Source: Scylla paramamosain (Eukaryota > Arthropoda > Malacostraca > Decapoda > Portunidae). Taken from it: a DNA stretch of 64,000 nt. Of this stretch, positions 12,288 to 64,000 are shown piece by piece. The notes beneath the pieces are model-generated. The model was not told the DNA's origin. It worked only from the letters and a program-made list of their open reading frames with translations, and did not search any database. The position numbers were made by a program, and so were the translations under genes. The DNA lies in assembly GCF_035594125.1 (NCBI RefSeq), contig NC_087151.1, positions 24,323,021-24,387,020 of the forward strand, in the 5' to 3' direction. Within the stretch, counting starts at the first letter, position 1. Each line of letters opens with the position of its first letter.

Positions 12288-12700
12288 TCAGGCAGAGTCC
12301 ATGCACATGGTGGACCTTGCACGCATCTGCTCACGCAGCTGCCTGCACATCCTCTCATTGCTGACTTCAATGAGGTGCACCCCATCTGGCAGGAAGTCTA
12401 TGCCCTCCCTCAGGGTAGTGTCCAAGTCAATGAAGCTGACGTTGCCTTTCTTGCCCCTTAGCCAGTCCAGCTTCATTCTAAGCATTTCCTCCTGGATTTT
12501 GCAGTTCGTCCATCTTCTAAGTCACTTATACCAGTCTCCTTCTCTTGGCTGTCTGGTCACTCCCACCATGGCCACACTCAGGTTCTTGTCCTCAGCAGCT
12601 TTCACTGCCTCCACAACCTCCCTCACTGTTCCTTCTGCTCCAATCCTCTCCAGATCATTACCACTGCCCTGAATCACAAGCAGACCCTATCTACCCTATC
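12288..12700 (-). pseudogene. Family A ORF1 C-terminal half (esterase)
   Basis: Minus-strand translation gives VIQGSGND followed by a helix-rich block matching ORF1 at 50-964, then KGNVSFIDLDT and a terminal DGVHL box ending at the stop near 12288. The PHD finger and the N-terminal esterase block are absent. The fragment is fused at about 12700 to ORF2 sequence of yet another copy. Confidence 0.7.
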
Positions 12701-13290
12701 CTGAACTTTCTGTCCCTTTCCAGTTATGACATGCTCACTGCCATCCAAATTCACGTCATCCTTCAAATGTGTCTGTCATTCCATGCTGAAATGCCATTCA
12801 TTTAGTTCCTTACACACATCCTCAAATTTCCTTATGCCCCATCCTCTCACATTCACACATCCAAACTTCATGCCTTTTCTTGCTTGGTTGGTGACTTCTC
12901 TCTCATTCCTCTCATCCTCAGTTGTTCTTCTTCACATCATGTCCACACAGCACACTGTCCTCACCTTCACTTACTCTCACAGTCTCACTTCCATCCTCGC
13001 ATTGCCAGGCATACTGGTGCACCCACTCCCAGGCAGGGAGCACCTGACTTGGGCAGGAGTGTAGGGCACCATACTATCCCCAATAATTTGTATTGGGGGC
13101 CTCCTCACCATCTTCAGTCTGTCACACCTCTCTTTTTTCAGGCTGGTCAGTTCCAGCTGGTCCTTGCTTGTGTCTTCCTGACTGGTCTGGGCCTCAGCAT
13201 TGCTCTTACTCTTCTTATTTTCTGTTTGGTAGCTTTTGTCACTGCTTTCCTTGTGTTCCACTTCATCATCCTTCATGTTCCATGCAAAAA
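12701..13290 (-). mobile_element. Family A LINE, copy 5 (rearranged 5' fragment)
   Basis: Minus strand: an ORF2 start at about 12871 (KFGCVNVRGWG) extending down to about 12701, preceded by an ORF1 remnant (13276-12930). ORF1 keeps the esterase nucleophile block IIGDSMV but has lost the middle of the domain, jumping to a C-terminal end resembling that of copy 1 (VCCVD). It is a diverged subfamily or an old copy. Confidence 0.65.
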
Positions 13291-13335
13291 TAAATAAAAA
13301 AAGGCATAGAGAGAGAGAGAAAGAGAGACCATAAC

Positions 13336-13341
13336 AATCTC

Positions 13342-13428
<87 letters not shown>
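13336..13428. repeat. (CT)n microsatellite
   Basis: About 90 bp of CT repeats with one CCC interruption, preceded by a short GA-rich stretch (13308-13328). Confidence 0.95.
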
Positions 13429-13431
<3 letters not shown>

Positions 13432-13692
13432 TTACATCAGTTTCCCGGCCACGGAAGTTTGGTGCTTAAGTCTTCTGGCCATAAGGGTGCCATAAGGCCA
13501 CCACTTGCTCACAAGACACGTGTTAATCTATATTTACTTACACCAGCCCTCCCTCTCTTCCTCCTTGGCTGAGGTTAGAGTGCATTATAGAGTGTCTGGG
13601 TGAGGGTGCCAGTGTGTGGATAAGCTTGGGATGTGTTCAGGGTGCATTAGGGTGAAGTTAGGTTATAGTTGATTAGGTTAGGATGGCAAGAA

Positions 13693-13872
<180 letters not shown>

Positions 13873-13963
13873 ATGTAGGAAGGATACTGGCCAAGGGCAA
13901 CAAAAATCAAATAAAAAAAATGCCCATTGAAATACCAGTCCCATAAAAGGGTCAAAGCAGTGG

Positions 13964-16900
13964 TCAAAAATTGGTGGATAAGTGTCTTGAAACCTCCCTC
14001 TTGAAGGAATTCAAGTCATAGGAAGGTGGAAATACAGAAGCAGGCAGGGAGTTCCAGAGTTTACCAGAGAAAGGGATGAATGATTGAGAATACTGGTTAA
14101 CTCTTGCGTTAGAGAGGTGGACAGAATAGGGGTGAGAGAAAGAAGAAAGTCTTGTGCAGCGAGGCCTCGGAAGGAGGGGAGGCATGCAGTTAGCAAGATC
14201 AGAAGAGCAGTTGGCATGAAAATAGCAGTAGAAGACAGCTAGATATGCAACACTGCGGTGGTGAGAGAGGGGCTGAAGACAGTCAGTTAGAGGAGAGGAG
14301 TTGATGAGACGAAAAGCTTTTGATTCCACCCTGTCTAGAAGAGCAGTATGAGTGGAACCCCCCCAGACATGTGAAGCATACTCCATACATGGACGGATAA
14401 GGCCCTTGTACAGAGTTAGCAGCTGGGTGGGTGAGAAAAACTGGCGGAGACGTCTCAGAACACCTAACTTCATAGAAGTTGTTTTAGCTAGAGATGAGAT
14501 GTGAAGTTTCCAGTTCAGATTATAAGTAAAGGACAGACCGAGGATGTTCAGTGTAGAAGAGGGGGACAGTTGAGTGTCATTGAAGAAGAGGGGATAGTTG
14601 TCTGGAAGGTTGTGTCAAGTTGATAGATGGAGGAATTGAGTTTTTGAGGCATTGAACAATACCAAGTTTGCTCTGCCCCAATCAGAAATTTTAGAAAGAT
14701 CAGAAGTCAGGCGTTCTGTGGCTTCCCTGCGTGATATGTTTACCTCCTGAAGGGTTGGACGTCTATGAAAAGATGTGGAAAAGTGCAGGGTGGTATCATC
14801 AGCGTAGGAGTAGATAGGACAAGAAGTTTGGTTTAGAAGATCATTAATGAATAATAAGAAGAGAGTGGGTGACAGGACAGAACCCTGAGGAACACCACCG
14901 TTAATAGATTTAGGAGAAGAACAGTGACCGTCTACCACAGCAGCAATAGAACGGTCAGAAAGGAAACTTGAGATGAAGTTACAGAGAGAAGGATAGAAAC
15001 CGTAGGAGGGTAGTTTGGAAATCAAAGCTTTGTGCCAGACTCTATCAAAGGCTTTTGATATGTCCAAGGCAACAGCAAAAGTTTCACCAAAGTCTCTAAA
15101 AGAGGATGACCAAGACTCAGTAAGGAAAGCCAGAAGATCACCAGTAGAGCGGCCTTGACGGAACCCATACTGGCGATCAGATTGAAGGTTGTGAAGTGAT
15201 AGATGTTTAAGAATCTTCCTGTTGAGGATAGATTCAAAAACTTTAGATGAGCAGGAAATTAAAGCAATAGGACAGTAGTTTGAGGGATTAGAGCGGTCAC
15301 CCTTTTTAGGAACAGGTTGAATGTAGGCAAACTTCCAGCAAGAAGGAAAGGTAGATGTTGACAGACAGAGCTGAAAGAGTTTGACTAGGCAAGGTGCAAG
15401 CACGGAGGCACAGTTTTGGAGAACAATAGGAGGGACCATATCAGGTCCATAAGCCTTCCGAGGGTTTAGGCCAGCGAGGGCATGGAAAACATCATTGCGA
15501 AGAATTTTAATATGTGGCATGAAGTAGTCAGAGGGTTGAGGAGAGGGAGGAACAAGCCCAGAATCGTCCAAGATAGAGTTTTTAGCAAAGGTTTGAGCAA
15601 AGAGTTCAGCTTTAGAAATAGATGTGATAGCAGTGGTGCCATCTGGTTGAAGTAGAAGAGGGAAAAAAGAAGAAGCAAAGTTATTGGAGATATTTTTTGG
15701 CTAGATGCCAGAAATCACGAGGGGAGTTAGATCTTGAAAGGTTTTGACATTTTCTGTTAATGAAGGAGTTTTTGGCTAGTTGGAGAACAGACTTGGCATG
15801 GTTCCGGGCAGAAATATAAAGTGCATGAGATTCTGGTGATGGAAGGCTTAAGTACCTTTTGTGAGCCACCTCTCTATCATATATAGCACGAGAACAAGCT
15901 GTGTTAAACCAAGGTTTAGAAGGTTTAGGATGAGAAAAAGAGTGAGGAATGTACGCCTCCATGCCAGACACTATCACCTCTGTTATGCGCTCAGCACACA
16001 AAGACGGGTCTCTGACACGGAAGCAGTAGTCATTCCAAGGAAAATCAGCAAAATACCTCCTCAGGTCCCCCCAATTAGCAGAGGCAAAACGCCAGAGGCA
16101 CCTTCGCTTAGAGGGATCCTGAGGAGGGATTGGAGTGATAGGACAAGATAAAGATATGAGATTGTGATCGGAGGAGCCCAACGGAGAAGAAAGGGTGACA
16201 GCATAAGCAGAAGGATTAGAGGTCAGGAAAAGGTCAAGAATGTTGGGCGTATCTCCAAGACGGTCAGGAATACGATTAGGGTGTTGCACCAATTGCTCTA
16301 GGTCATGGAGGATAGCAAAGTTGTAGGCTAGTTCACCAGGATGGTCAGTGAAGGGAGAGGAAAGCCAAAGCTGGTGGTGAACATTGAAGTCTCCAAGAAT
16401 GGAGATCTCTGCAAAAGGGAAGAAGTTAAGTAGTCAAAGAATTTCTTATAGTCAGAGGAGTTAGGAGAGAGGTATACAGCACAGATAAATTTAGTATGAG
16501 AATGACTCTGTAGTCGTAGCCAGATGGTGGAAAACTCGGAAGATTCAAGAGCGTGGGCACAAGAACAGGTTAAGTCATTGAGCACATAAACGCAGCATCC
16601 AGCTTTGGATCGAAAATGAGGATAGAGAAAGTAGGAGGGAACAGAAAAGGGGCTACTGTCAGTTGCCTCAGACACCTGAGTTTCAGTGAGGAAAAGAAGA
16701 TGAGGTTTCGAAGAGGAGAGGTGGTGTTCTACAGATTGAAAATTAGATCTTAAACCGTGAATGTTGCAGAAGTTAATGAAGAAAAAGTTGAGGGGGGTGT
16801 CAAGACACTTAGGGTCGTTGACAGAAAGGCAGTCCGACCTGGGGACATTTATGGTCCCCTCCCCAGATGGGGACTCCGAGGCTCGTGTAGGAGTCGCCAT
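13964..16900 (-). pseudogene. F3 ORF2: endonuclease and reverse transcriptase with few lesions
   Basis: It starts MATPTRASESPSGEG at 16900. The endonuclease segment has NFCNIHGLRSN and LLFLTETQV. After a frame change near 16300-16390 it resumes at 16292 with [12 protein letters not shown] (SDH motif). A single-base gain in an A run near 15700 shifts into the RT frame (15571-14615): LNPRKAYGPDMVPP, NYCPIALIS, ALDISKAFDRVWH, GGVPQGSVLSPTLFLLFIND, and the YADD box in SYADDTTLHF. One TGA (14615-14617), probably from a CGA arginine codon, interrupts the same frame that ends with the C-terminal domain (14473-13964: LYKGLIRPCMEYASHVWGG). These are minor lesions, so the copy is fairly recent. Confidence 0.8.
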
Positions 16901-17037
16901 GAGTTTAAAATTTTTGAGTGAAAGGTGTGTGTGTTATTAGGTGCTTGTAGTTTCGTGTGGAGGAAGAGAGTTGTCTTTAGAGGGCAGGTTGTGACTGCCC
17001 CCTTGTGTTGTGAGACACAAAGGGAAATGTTCAGTGA

Positions 17038-17126
17038 GGTCACAGCTGGGTTTAATGATAAGTTCACAGCACCCCTGTGCTGAACAGGTCACAGCTGGGT
17101 TTAATGATAAGTTCACAGCACCCCTG
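17038..17126. repeat. Perfect 40-bp direct repeat in the F3 leader
   Basis: Two identical 40-base units (17038-17077 and 17087-17126) with a 49-bp period, both starting GGTCACAGCTGGG. They lie in the 5' leader of the F3 element and may be promoter monomers of the element, which is inference only. Confidence 0.85.
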
Positions 17127-17189
17127 AACAGTGCTTTAGACCTCACTGGGAGTAATTATCGTTTCGGCAGGTGTCTACTGCCTCCTCCT

Positions 17190-17595
<406 letters not shown>

Positions 17596-17775
17596 TTCAG
17601 TGACAGTGAGGCAAACAGCAGGAAGGGAGTCTGTGTAGACAGCAGCAGTTAGTTCAGGTTAGATCAGGTTATGTTAAGTTCAGTGGCAGTGTGGCAAATG
17701 GAAGGAAGGGAGAGAGTGTGTAGACAACAGCAGTTAGGTCAGGTTAGGTTCAGTGACGGTGAGGCAAACTGAAGG
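17596..17775. repeat. Degenerate tandem repeat, 70-83 bp units
   Basis: Three units begin TTCAGTGRCRGTGWGGCAAA at 17596, 17679 and 17749 and share GTGTAGACARCAGCAGTTAG and short TCAGGTTAG tracts. Non-coding. Confidence 0.7.
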
Positions 17776-18257
17776 CACCAACCACTTGGCAATGCACTCC
17801 ACCTCTCCTCCACCTGCACAATATTACCATCTATTGCTATGTGAGAGAGACACTGGACAAGGGAAGCAAAAAGGGGGAAAAGGAAGAAAGAAGAAGACTC
17901 ATCAAGTTACCACTCCCAAGAGAAAAATAAAGAAAATTATCTAGAACTGAAGAACAAGTATTTTTTTCTTTTTATGTATGAGAGGCACTGGATAACAAAA
18001 AGAGCTTGAAAAAAAGGTCAGAAGTGTTATGAGGACTGAGATGACAAATAACAGAAGATGAAGATCCTGACAACAGTAACAGACTTGATGGAGCAAGCAG
18101 CAAGATACAGCTGTGGCAGACCCTGAGAAGGAAGAGAATTGAGATGACAAAGAGTATTATTTGGTAGTGCCCTCCTGCTGCTCTTCCTTCAGGAAGTGAC
18201 TCTTGCAAAGCTGGTACTTGCTATGACACTTGCCATACCAGTGCATCCACTTGGTGT
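17776..18257. other. Unassigned intergenic DNA
   Basis: No ORF with coding character, no recognisable repeat family. Purine-rich at 17850-18060. Confidence 0.5.
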
Positions 18258-18470
18258 ACAGCTGGTCCATTTCCAGAGTGTACCTATGAGGAAATGGGGT
18301 ATTTGTGAGGGAATGATGGGTTACAGCCAGTCCATTTCTAGAGTGTACCTCTGAGGAAATGATAAAATGGGGTGTTTGTAAGAGAATGATGGATTACAGC
18401 TGGTCCACATCCTGGGTGTATCTATGAGAGAAATGGGATGTTTAAGGATGTTTGTGAGGGAATGGGAGTT
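18258..18470. repeat. Degenerate minisatellite, 65-73 bp units
   Basis: Units start ACAGCYRGTCC at 18258, 18323 and 18396, each followed by a GTGTAYCT-TGAG-GAAATG pattern and a TTTGTRAGRGAATGATGG-like end. Weaker echoes continue to about 18620. Confidence 0.65.
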
Positions 18471-18620
18471 TAGAGCTTGTTTAGGGTGTGTCTGTGAAGG
18501 AACAGGCTTGTTTAGAGGATAATTTTAAGGGTTTTCCGTGAAAGAATGAAGTTATTGTTGGAGATGTTTCGGGGAAGAGAATGGGGTGTATCTGTGAAGG
18601 AATGGGTGTTTTAGAGAGTG

Positions 18621-18949
18621 TATGTAAATGAATGTGTGTGTGTGTGTGTATGTGTGTGGAAAATGATCCTTCAAAACATTGCTACACCCCTAGAGCCTAG
18701 ACACATCCTGCCTACACCCTGTCAACATCCTGTATACACTAAAAATCCTGCTATTATATTTTACACCTTACCTAAACACTGTACAATATATCTACACTTT
18801 CCCAAAAACACCCAAACCTTTTCTACAACAACTACACTCTGTTAATACCCTGTTTACACCCTGTCAAAATCCTAAAGACAATTCTGCACCCTGCCTAAAC
18901 ACTGTACAACTTATGTATACCATAATCTAAACTGGAGACTTAACATCTC
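18621..18949. other. Short (GT)n and degenerate ACACCCTGT-type repeats
   Basis: A 26-bp GT run (18632-18657) followed by loosely repeated ACATCCTG/ACACCCTGTCAA words up to about 18910. No gene. Confidence 0.55.
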
Positions 18950-19387
18950 ATCCCTAGCTAAAAATAGCTTCTATAAAGTAAGGAATTCTGAGTCGTCTGC
19001 CATTTTTTTCTCACCCCAACAGCTGCTAACTCTGTACAGGGGCCTTATCCATCCATGTACGAGGTGCAGTTCACATGTATGGGGGTTTCACTCCAATCAT
19101 ACTGCTCTTTTAGATTGTGGGATTAAAAGCTTCTTGTCTTATTAACTTCTCTCCTCTAACTGACTGTCTTCAGCCTCTCTCTCATTGCTGCAATATTCCA
19201 CCTCTTGCTATCTTCTGCTATTTTCATGTTAACTGTTCTTTTGATCTTGCTACCTGCATGCCTCCCCTCCTCCCGCAGTCTCACTGTACAAGACTTTCTT
19301 CTCTCACTCATCCCTATTCTGTCCACCTTCATAATACAAAAGTTAACCAATATTCTATTATCATTCATTCATATTCATTTACTGAGG
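18950..19387 (+). mobile_element. F3 LINE remnant (3' half of ORF2)
   Basis: Plus-strand sequence whose translation follows the C-terminal part of the F3 ORF2: ISSLAKN, then the QQLLTLYRGLIHPC region, SPLTDCLQPLSH, and VNQYS near 19340. Compare 14473-14080 on the minus strand. It is interrupted at about 19387 by another repeat and a CR1 copy and resumes at 20625. Confidence 0.75.
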
Positions 19388-19403
19388 GTGCATCATTCTT
19401 TAA
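19388..19403 (+). repeat. Left part of an unclassified (GT)n-bearing repeat
   Basis: Sequence GCATCATTCTTTAAAAATTTC recurs at 20951-20972, in both cases running into GT dinucleotides. Here the GT tract has been split by a CR1 copy (19404-20522). Confidence 0.6.
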
Positions 19404-20522
19404 AAATTTCCCTTGTGTGTGTATTTACCTAGTTGTATTTATTTAGTTGCATTTTACAGGAAAAGAGCTATGCTTGTGCTGTCCTGTCTCCATATCTATA
19501 AGCATCCAGCTTAACTTTAAATTCACGAATATTTTTTGCTTGCACCACTGTTTCATCTAAGTTGTTCCATATTTCTATGCTTCTATTTGAGAAACCATAT
19601 TTCTTGACATCTCTTCTACTTGCTGTTTTCTTCAATTTCACTCCATGTCCTCTTGTAGCTCTTGAGTCCCACACAAATAAGTCTTCTTTGTCAACTTTAT
19701 CCTTACCCTTTAAAGCTCTGTATATAGCAATCAGGTCTCCTCTTTCTCTTCTCTCTTGTAATGATGGAAGCTTCAATCTCCTTAATCTTTCTTCATAGGT
19801 TAAATCTCTCAAACTTGGTACCAATTTGGTTGCAGCTCTTTGGATCCTTTCTATTTTCCTTATTTCCTTTTTATTATGGGGTGACCAAACAATTGTGGCT
19901 TATTCCAGTTTTGGTTGAATCACATATTCCATCAACTTTTTCATCATCTCTTCATCCATGTAAGCAAATGCCCCTTTCATCTTTCTCAGTAACTCATAGG
20001 TTTCCCCAACTATTTTGTTTACATGTTTTTCTGATGATAAACTATCACTAATTGAAATTTCCAAGTCTTTTTCTTCTTTGGTTTTCTTAATTTCCACTTC
20101 TCCCATGGTGTAGGAACTTGTCAATCTTCTTTTGCATTTTCCTGATTCCATCACCTTGCATTTCTTTGCACTGAATTCCATTTCCCATTTCTTACTCCAC
20201 TTATATATCTTATTTAGATCTTTCTGTAATATTTTACAATCCATATTGTTTTCTACTCTTTTCAATAATTTTGCATCATCTGCAAACAGACTTATATAAC
20301 TGTCAACCTCATCCACCATATCGTTGACATACACCAGAAACCTTACGGGGGCTAAGACTGTCCCCTGTGGTACTCCACTTGTAACTCTACATCATTCTGA
20401 CTTTTCTCCCTTTATAACTGTTCTCATTTCTCTATCCCTCAAGAAGTCTGTAATCCAATTCAGTGTGTTTCCTTGCAAAACCCCTATATTTTGAATTTTC
20501 CATAGCAGTCTCTGGTGTGGTA
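19404..20522 (-). mobile_element. Family C (CR1-clade) LINE, copy 1, 5'-truncated
   Basis: A minus-strand copy whose 3' end (two ACAACTARRTAAAT-like units reading into CACACAC) lies at 19404-19450. It covers the RT from the VTSGV box to the ORF2 end. The 5' end is truncated at about 20522 inside a GT tract, so GT (AC on the sense strand) flanks both ends. Confidence 0.85.
19468..20460 (-). pseudogene. CR1 reverse transcriptase fragment
   Basis: Minus-strand pieces: 20334-19900 has YVNDMVDEVDSYISLFADDAKLLKRV (20334 onward; the FADD catalytic box) and a KKWEMEFSAKKCKVM block. 19824-19468 is the C-terminal domain with MVPSLRDLTYEERL, LQERRERGDLI, RGHGVKLKKTASRRDVKKYGF. This layout is characteristic of the CR1 clade. 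Several stops and frame changes; inactive. Confidence 0.8.
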
Positions 20523-20524
20523 TG

Positions 20525-20555
<31 letters not shown>

Positions 20556-20560
20556 TCTGT
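20519..20560. repeat. (GT)n tract at the 5' junction of CR1 copy 1
   Basis: Short GT run with one GG interruption, right-hand continuation of the tract interrupted by the CR1 copy. Confidence 0.85.
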
Positions 20561-20830
20561 GTGTAAAAATTACTGCTTTGTCAAGAACTTTGCTTACATA
20601 TTATTTGAAAAATACACTTTCATTCACTCTAGTTTCCTCTGCTCTGTATTTCCTACTTCCTATGAATTGGACTCTTTCAAAAGGGAGGTTTCAAGACACT
20701 TGTCCTCTGTTATTTGATCATTTTATTCTGATGTCATTTTGGGAGCTGGCATTTGAGAGGGCTCTTTTTATATTTTTTTTGTTGTTGTTGTCCTTGGCCC
20801 TTTTACATAAGAAAAAAAAGTGTACATGAA
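20561..20830 (+). mobile_element. Right half of the (GT)n-bearing repeat, then the F3 3' end
   Basis: 20561-20624 (AAAATTACTGCTTTGTCAAG onward) matches 21133-21205 downstream of the intact GT tract. From 20625 the F3 ORF2 C-terminus resumes (LYFLLPMNWTLSKGRFQDTC in a shifted frame, equivalent to the [11 protein letters not shown] end of F3), followed by the F3-like 3' UTR with GTTGTTGTTGTCCTTGGCCC and a short A run. Confidence 0.65.
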
Positions 20831-20944
20831 TTTTTGTTCTCAATGTCTCTTCTTTGCTGATATTTTTTTCTTATGTTGAACCCATGGCTCATGACCATGA
20901 AAATAGTATGAAAGGATAAGGAATGGGAGAGTAGTAATATTAAC

Positions 20945-21208
<264 letters not shown>

Positions 21209-21229
21209 CAATAAGCCAATCAAATATGG

Positions 21230-23430
<2,201 letters not shown>

Positions 23431-23513
<83 letters not shown>
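23431..23513. repeat. (AC)n microsatellite
   Basis: About 83 bp of AC repeats. Confidence 0.97.
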
Positions 23514-23517
<4 letters not shown>

Positions 23518-23860
23518 GACACAGTCTTACCTAATACAATAATACAAGCGTAGTATATCAAAGTAGATATGAAACTTTATAATCTTCATCTCTCTCACAG
23601 TAAAATACAAAATTACCACGTATATACTCTACAACCCGACACTAGACCACAAGGCACCAAAACAATTATCTTTAATTGAAACAGCCCCTGCAGAAAACTG
23701 TTAATTTTCAGTATCATGTGTTCAGGAGTGATCATAATCCCTTGTGGGAATCACTGCAGGGATGTAATGTAACCTAACAGGAATTAGGTTGTACATTCTA
23801 AGCTGATGGGAAGAAGGCTAACTGACAGGCTGTTGCAGAGTATCATGTATGTAAAAATAT

Positions 23861-23970
<110 letters not shown>

Positions 23971-24077
23971 TTTCCTTGCAAGAAATTATCTAAGCAAATG
24001 AGTGGGAAGTGGCTTTATAAAAAGGCTCATTAAAGGTTCATTTATCCTTGCATGAGGCATGTGGTGAAATTATGAAA

Positions 24078-63810
<39,733 letters not shown>

Positions 63811-63912
63811 CTGTGAAAGAAGAAAGCTCACAGGTCACACACCAGCTGGAATGAGTTCCATTGCTTAGTTGTAACTGTCACTTTAGAAGTATTAATAAAT
63901 GTGAGTGTGTAT

Positions 63913-63958
<46 letters not shown>
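63913..63958. repeat. (AC)n at the 5' junction of CR1 copy 12
   Basis: AC repeats immediately followed by CR1 sequence. Confidence 0.96.
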
Positions 63959-63960
<2 letters not shown>

Positions 63961-64000
63961 TGATAAGGCCATGTTTGGAATATGCTGCAGTGTTATGGTC
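63959..64000 (+). mobile_element. Family C CR1 copy 12, cut by the window edge
   Basis: The 42 bases translate to MIRPCLEYAAVLW, the start of the CR1 C-terminal domain (MIRPKLEYAAVVW in copy 11). 5'-truncated into (AC)n. Confidence 0.75.

Larger units (their letters stand above)
8733..12700 (-). mobile_element. Family A LINE, copy 4 (diverged, decayed)
   Basis: The 3' tail at 8738-8762 (TTGATTTTGATCTTGATC on the plus strand) abuts the 5' truncation of copy 3. It contains, in minus-strand order, the ORF1 esterase C-half (12700-12288), the ORF2 endonuclease (12227-11126), the RT (11119-9484) and the knuckle region (9169-8966). Many frameshifts are present, so it is older than copy 3. Confidence 0.8.

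Noticed and set aside
13640..13690. GTTAGGTTA words as arthropod telomere sequence
   Set aside because: Only a few irregular words, no array.
17596..17775. CRISPR-like or telomeric array suggested by repeated TTAGG-like words
   Set aside because: Units are degenerate, tandem without spacers, and the TTAGG words are interrupted; this is a minisatellite.

Overview
This window is animal genomic DNA, most likely from a decapod crustacean. That placement is inferred from very long (AT)n, (AC/GT)n and (GA/CT)n microsatellites, dense non-LTR retrotransposons of arthropod type, a tRNA-derived SINE, and a Fat-like cadherin gene broken into small exons. There is no rRNA, no CRISPR array and no prokaryotic gene organisation.

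The one host gene I can support lies on the minus strand and fills the right two thirds (24078-63810). It is the 3' part of a giant Fat-like protocadherin (kugelei/FAT1-3 type). I reconstructed twelve exons whose splice sites and reading phases all agree, giving 1506 residues up to the stop. In order they encode the last cadherin repeats, a cleavable juxtamembrane region, two EGF-like modules, one laminin-G domain, four more EGF-like modules, a transmembrane helix and a cytoplasmic tail of about 475 residues. The first exons lie beyond the right edge. The tail exons are split by a 23.5-kb intron (27332-50885) packed with transposons.

Left region, 1-24 kb, lies downstream of the gene and is almost entirely mobile DNA. 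(1) 1-13.3 kb is a head-to-tail series of copies of one LINE family (family A, minus strand). Its ORF1 carries a PHD finger plus an SGNH esterase and its ORF2 carries endonuclease and reverse transcriptase. An L2/CR1-like LINE is nested in one copy on the plus strand. (2) 13.86-17.15 kb is a Jockey/CR1-like LINE (family F3, minus) bounded on both sides by (AT)n. (3) 18.9-21.2 kb is a plus-strand F3 remnant broken by other repeats, including a CR1-like copy.

The gene's introns hold a second abundant LINE family of the CR1 clade (family C). Its 3' end carries tandem ACAACTAGGTAAAT units running into (AC)n. I count about twelve copies, several near full length, nearly all touching (AC)n on one or both sides in the same orientation. 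Two of them carry Tigger/pogo-type MITEs with TA target duplications. Two tandem tRNA-derived SINE copies at 33135-33700 have a 3' end resembling the CR1 tail. An unclassified terminal-inverted-repeat element lies at 42414-43139 and a decayed RTE-like LINE at 58330-59260.

I found no clearly new multi-gene system. The strongest leads are the apparent (AC)n-directed CR1 family with a possible SINE partner, and the set of phase-symmetric, potentially skippable cytoplasmic exons (including a 24-nt microexon) in the Fat-like gene.
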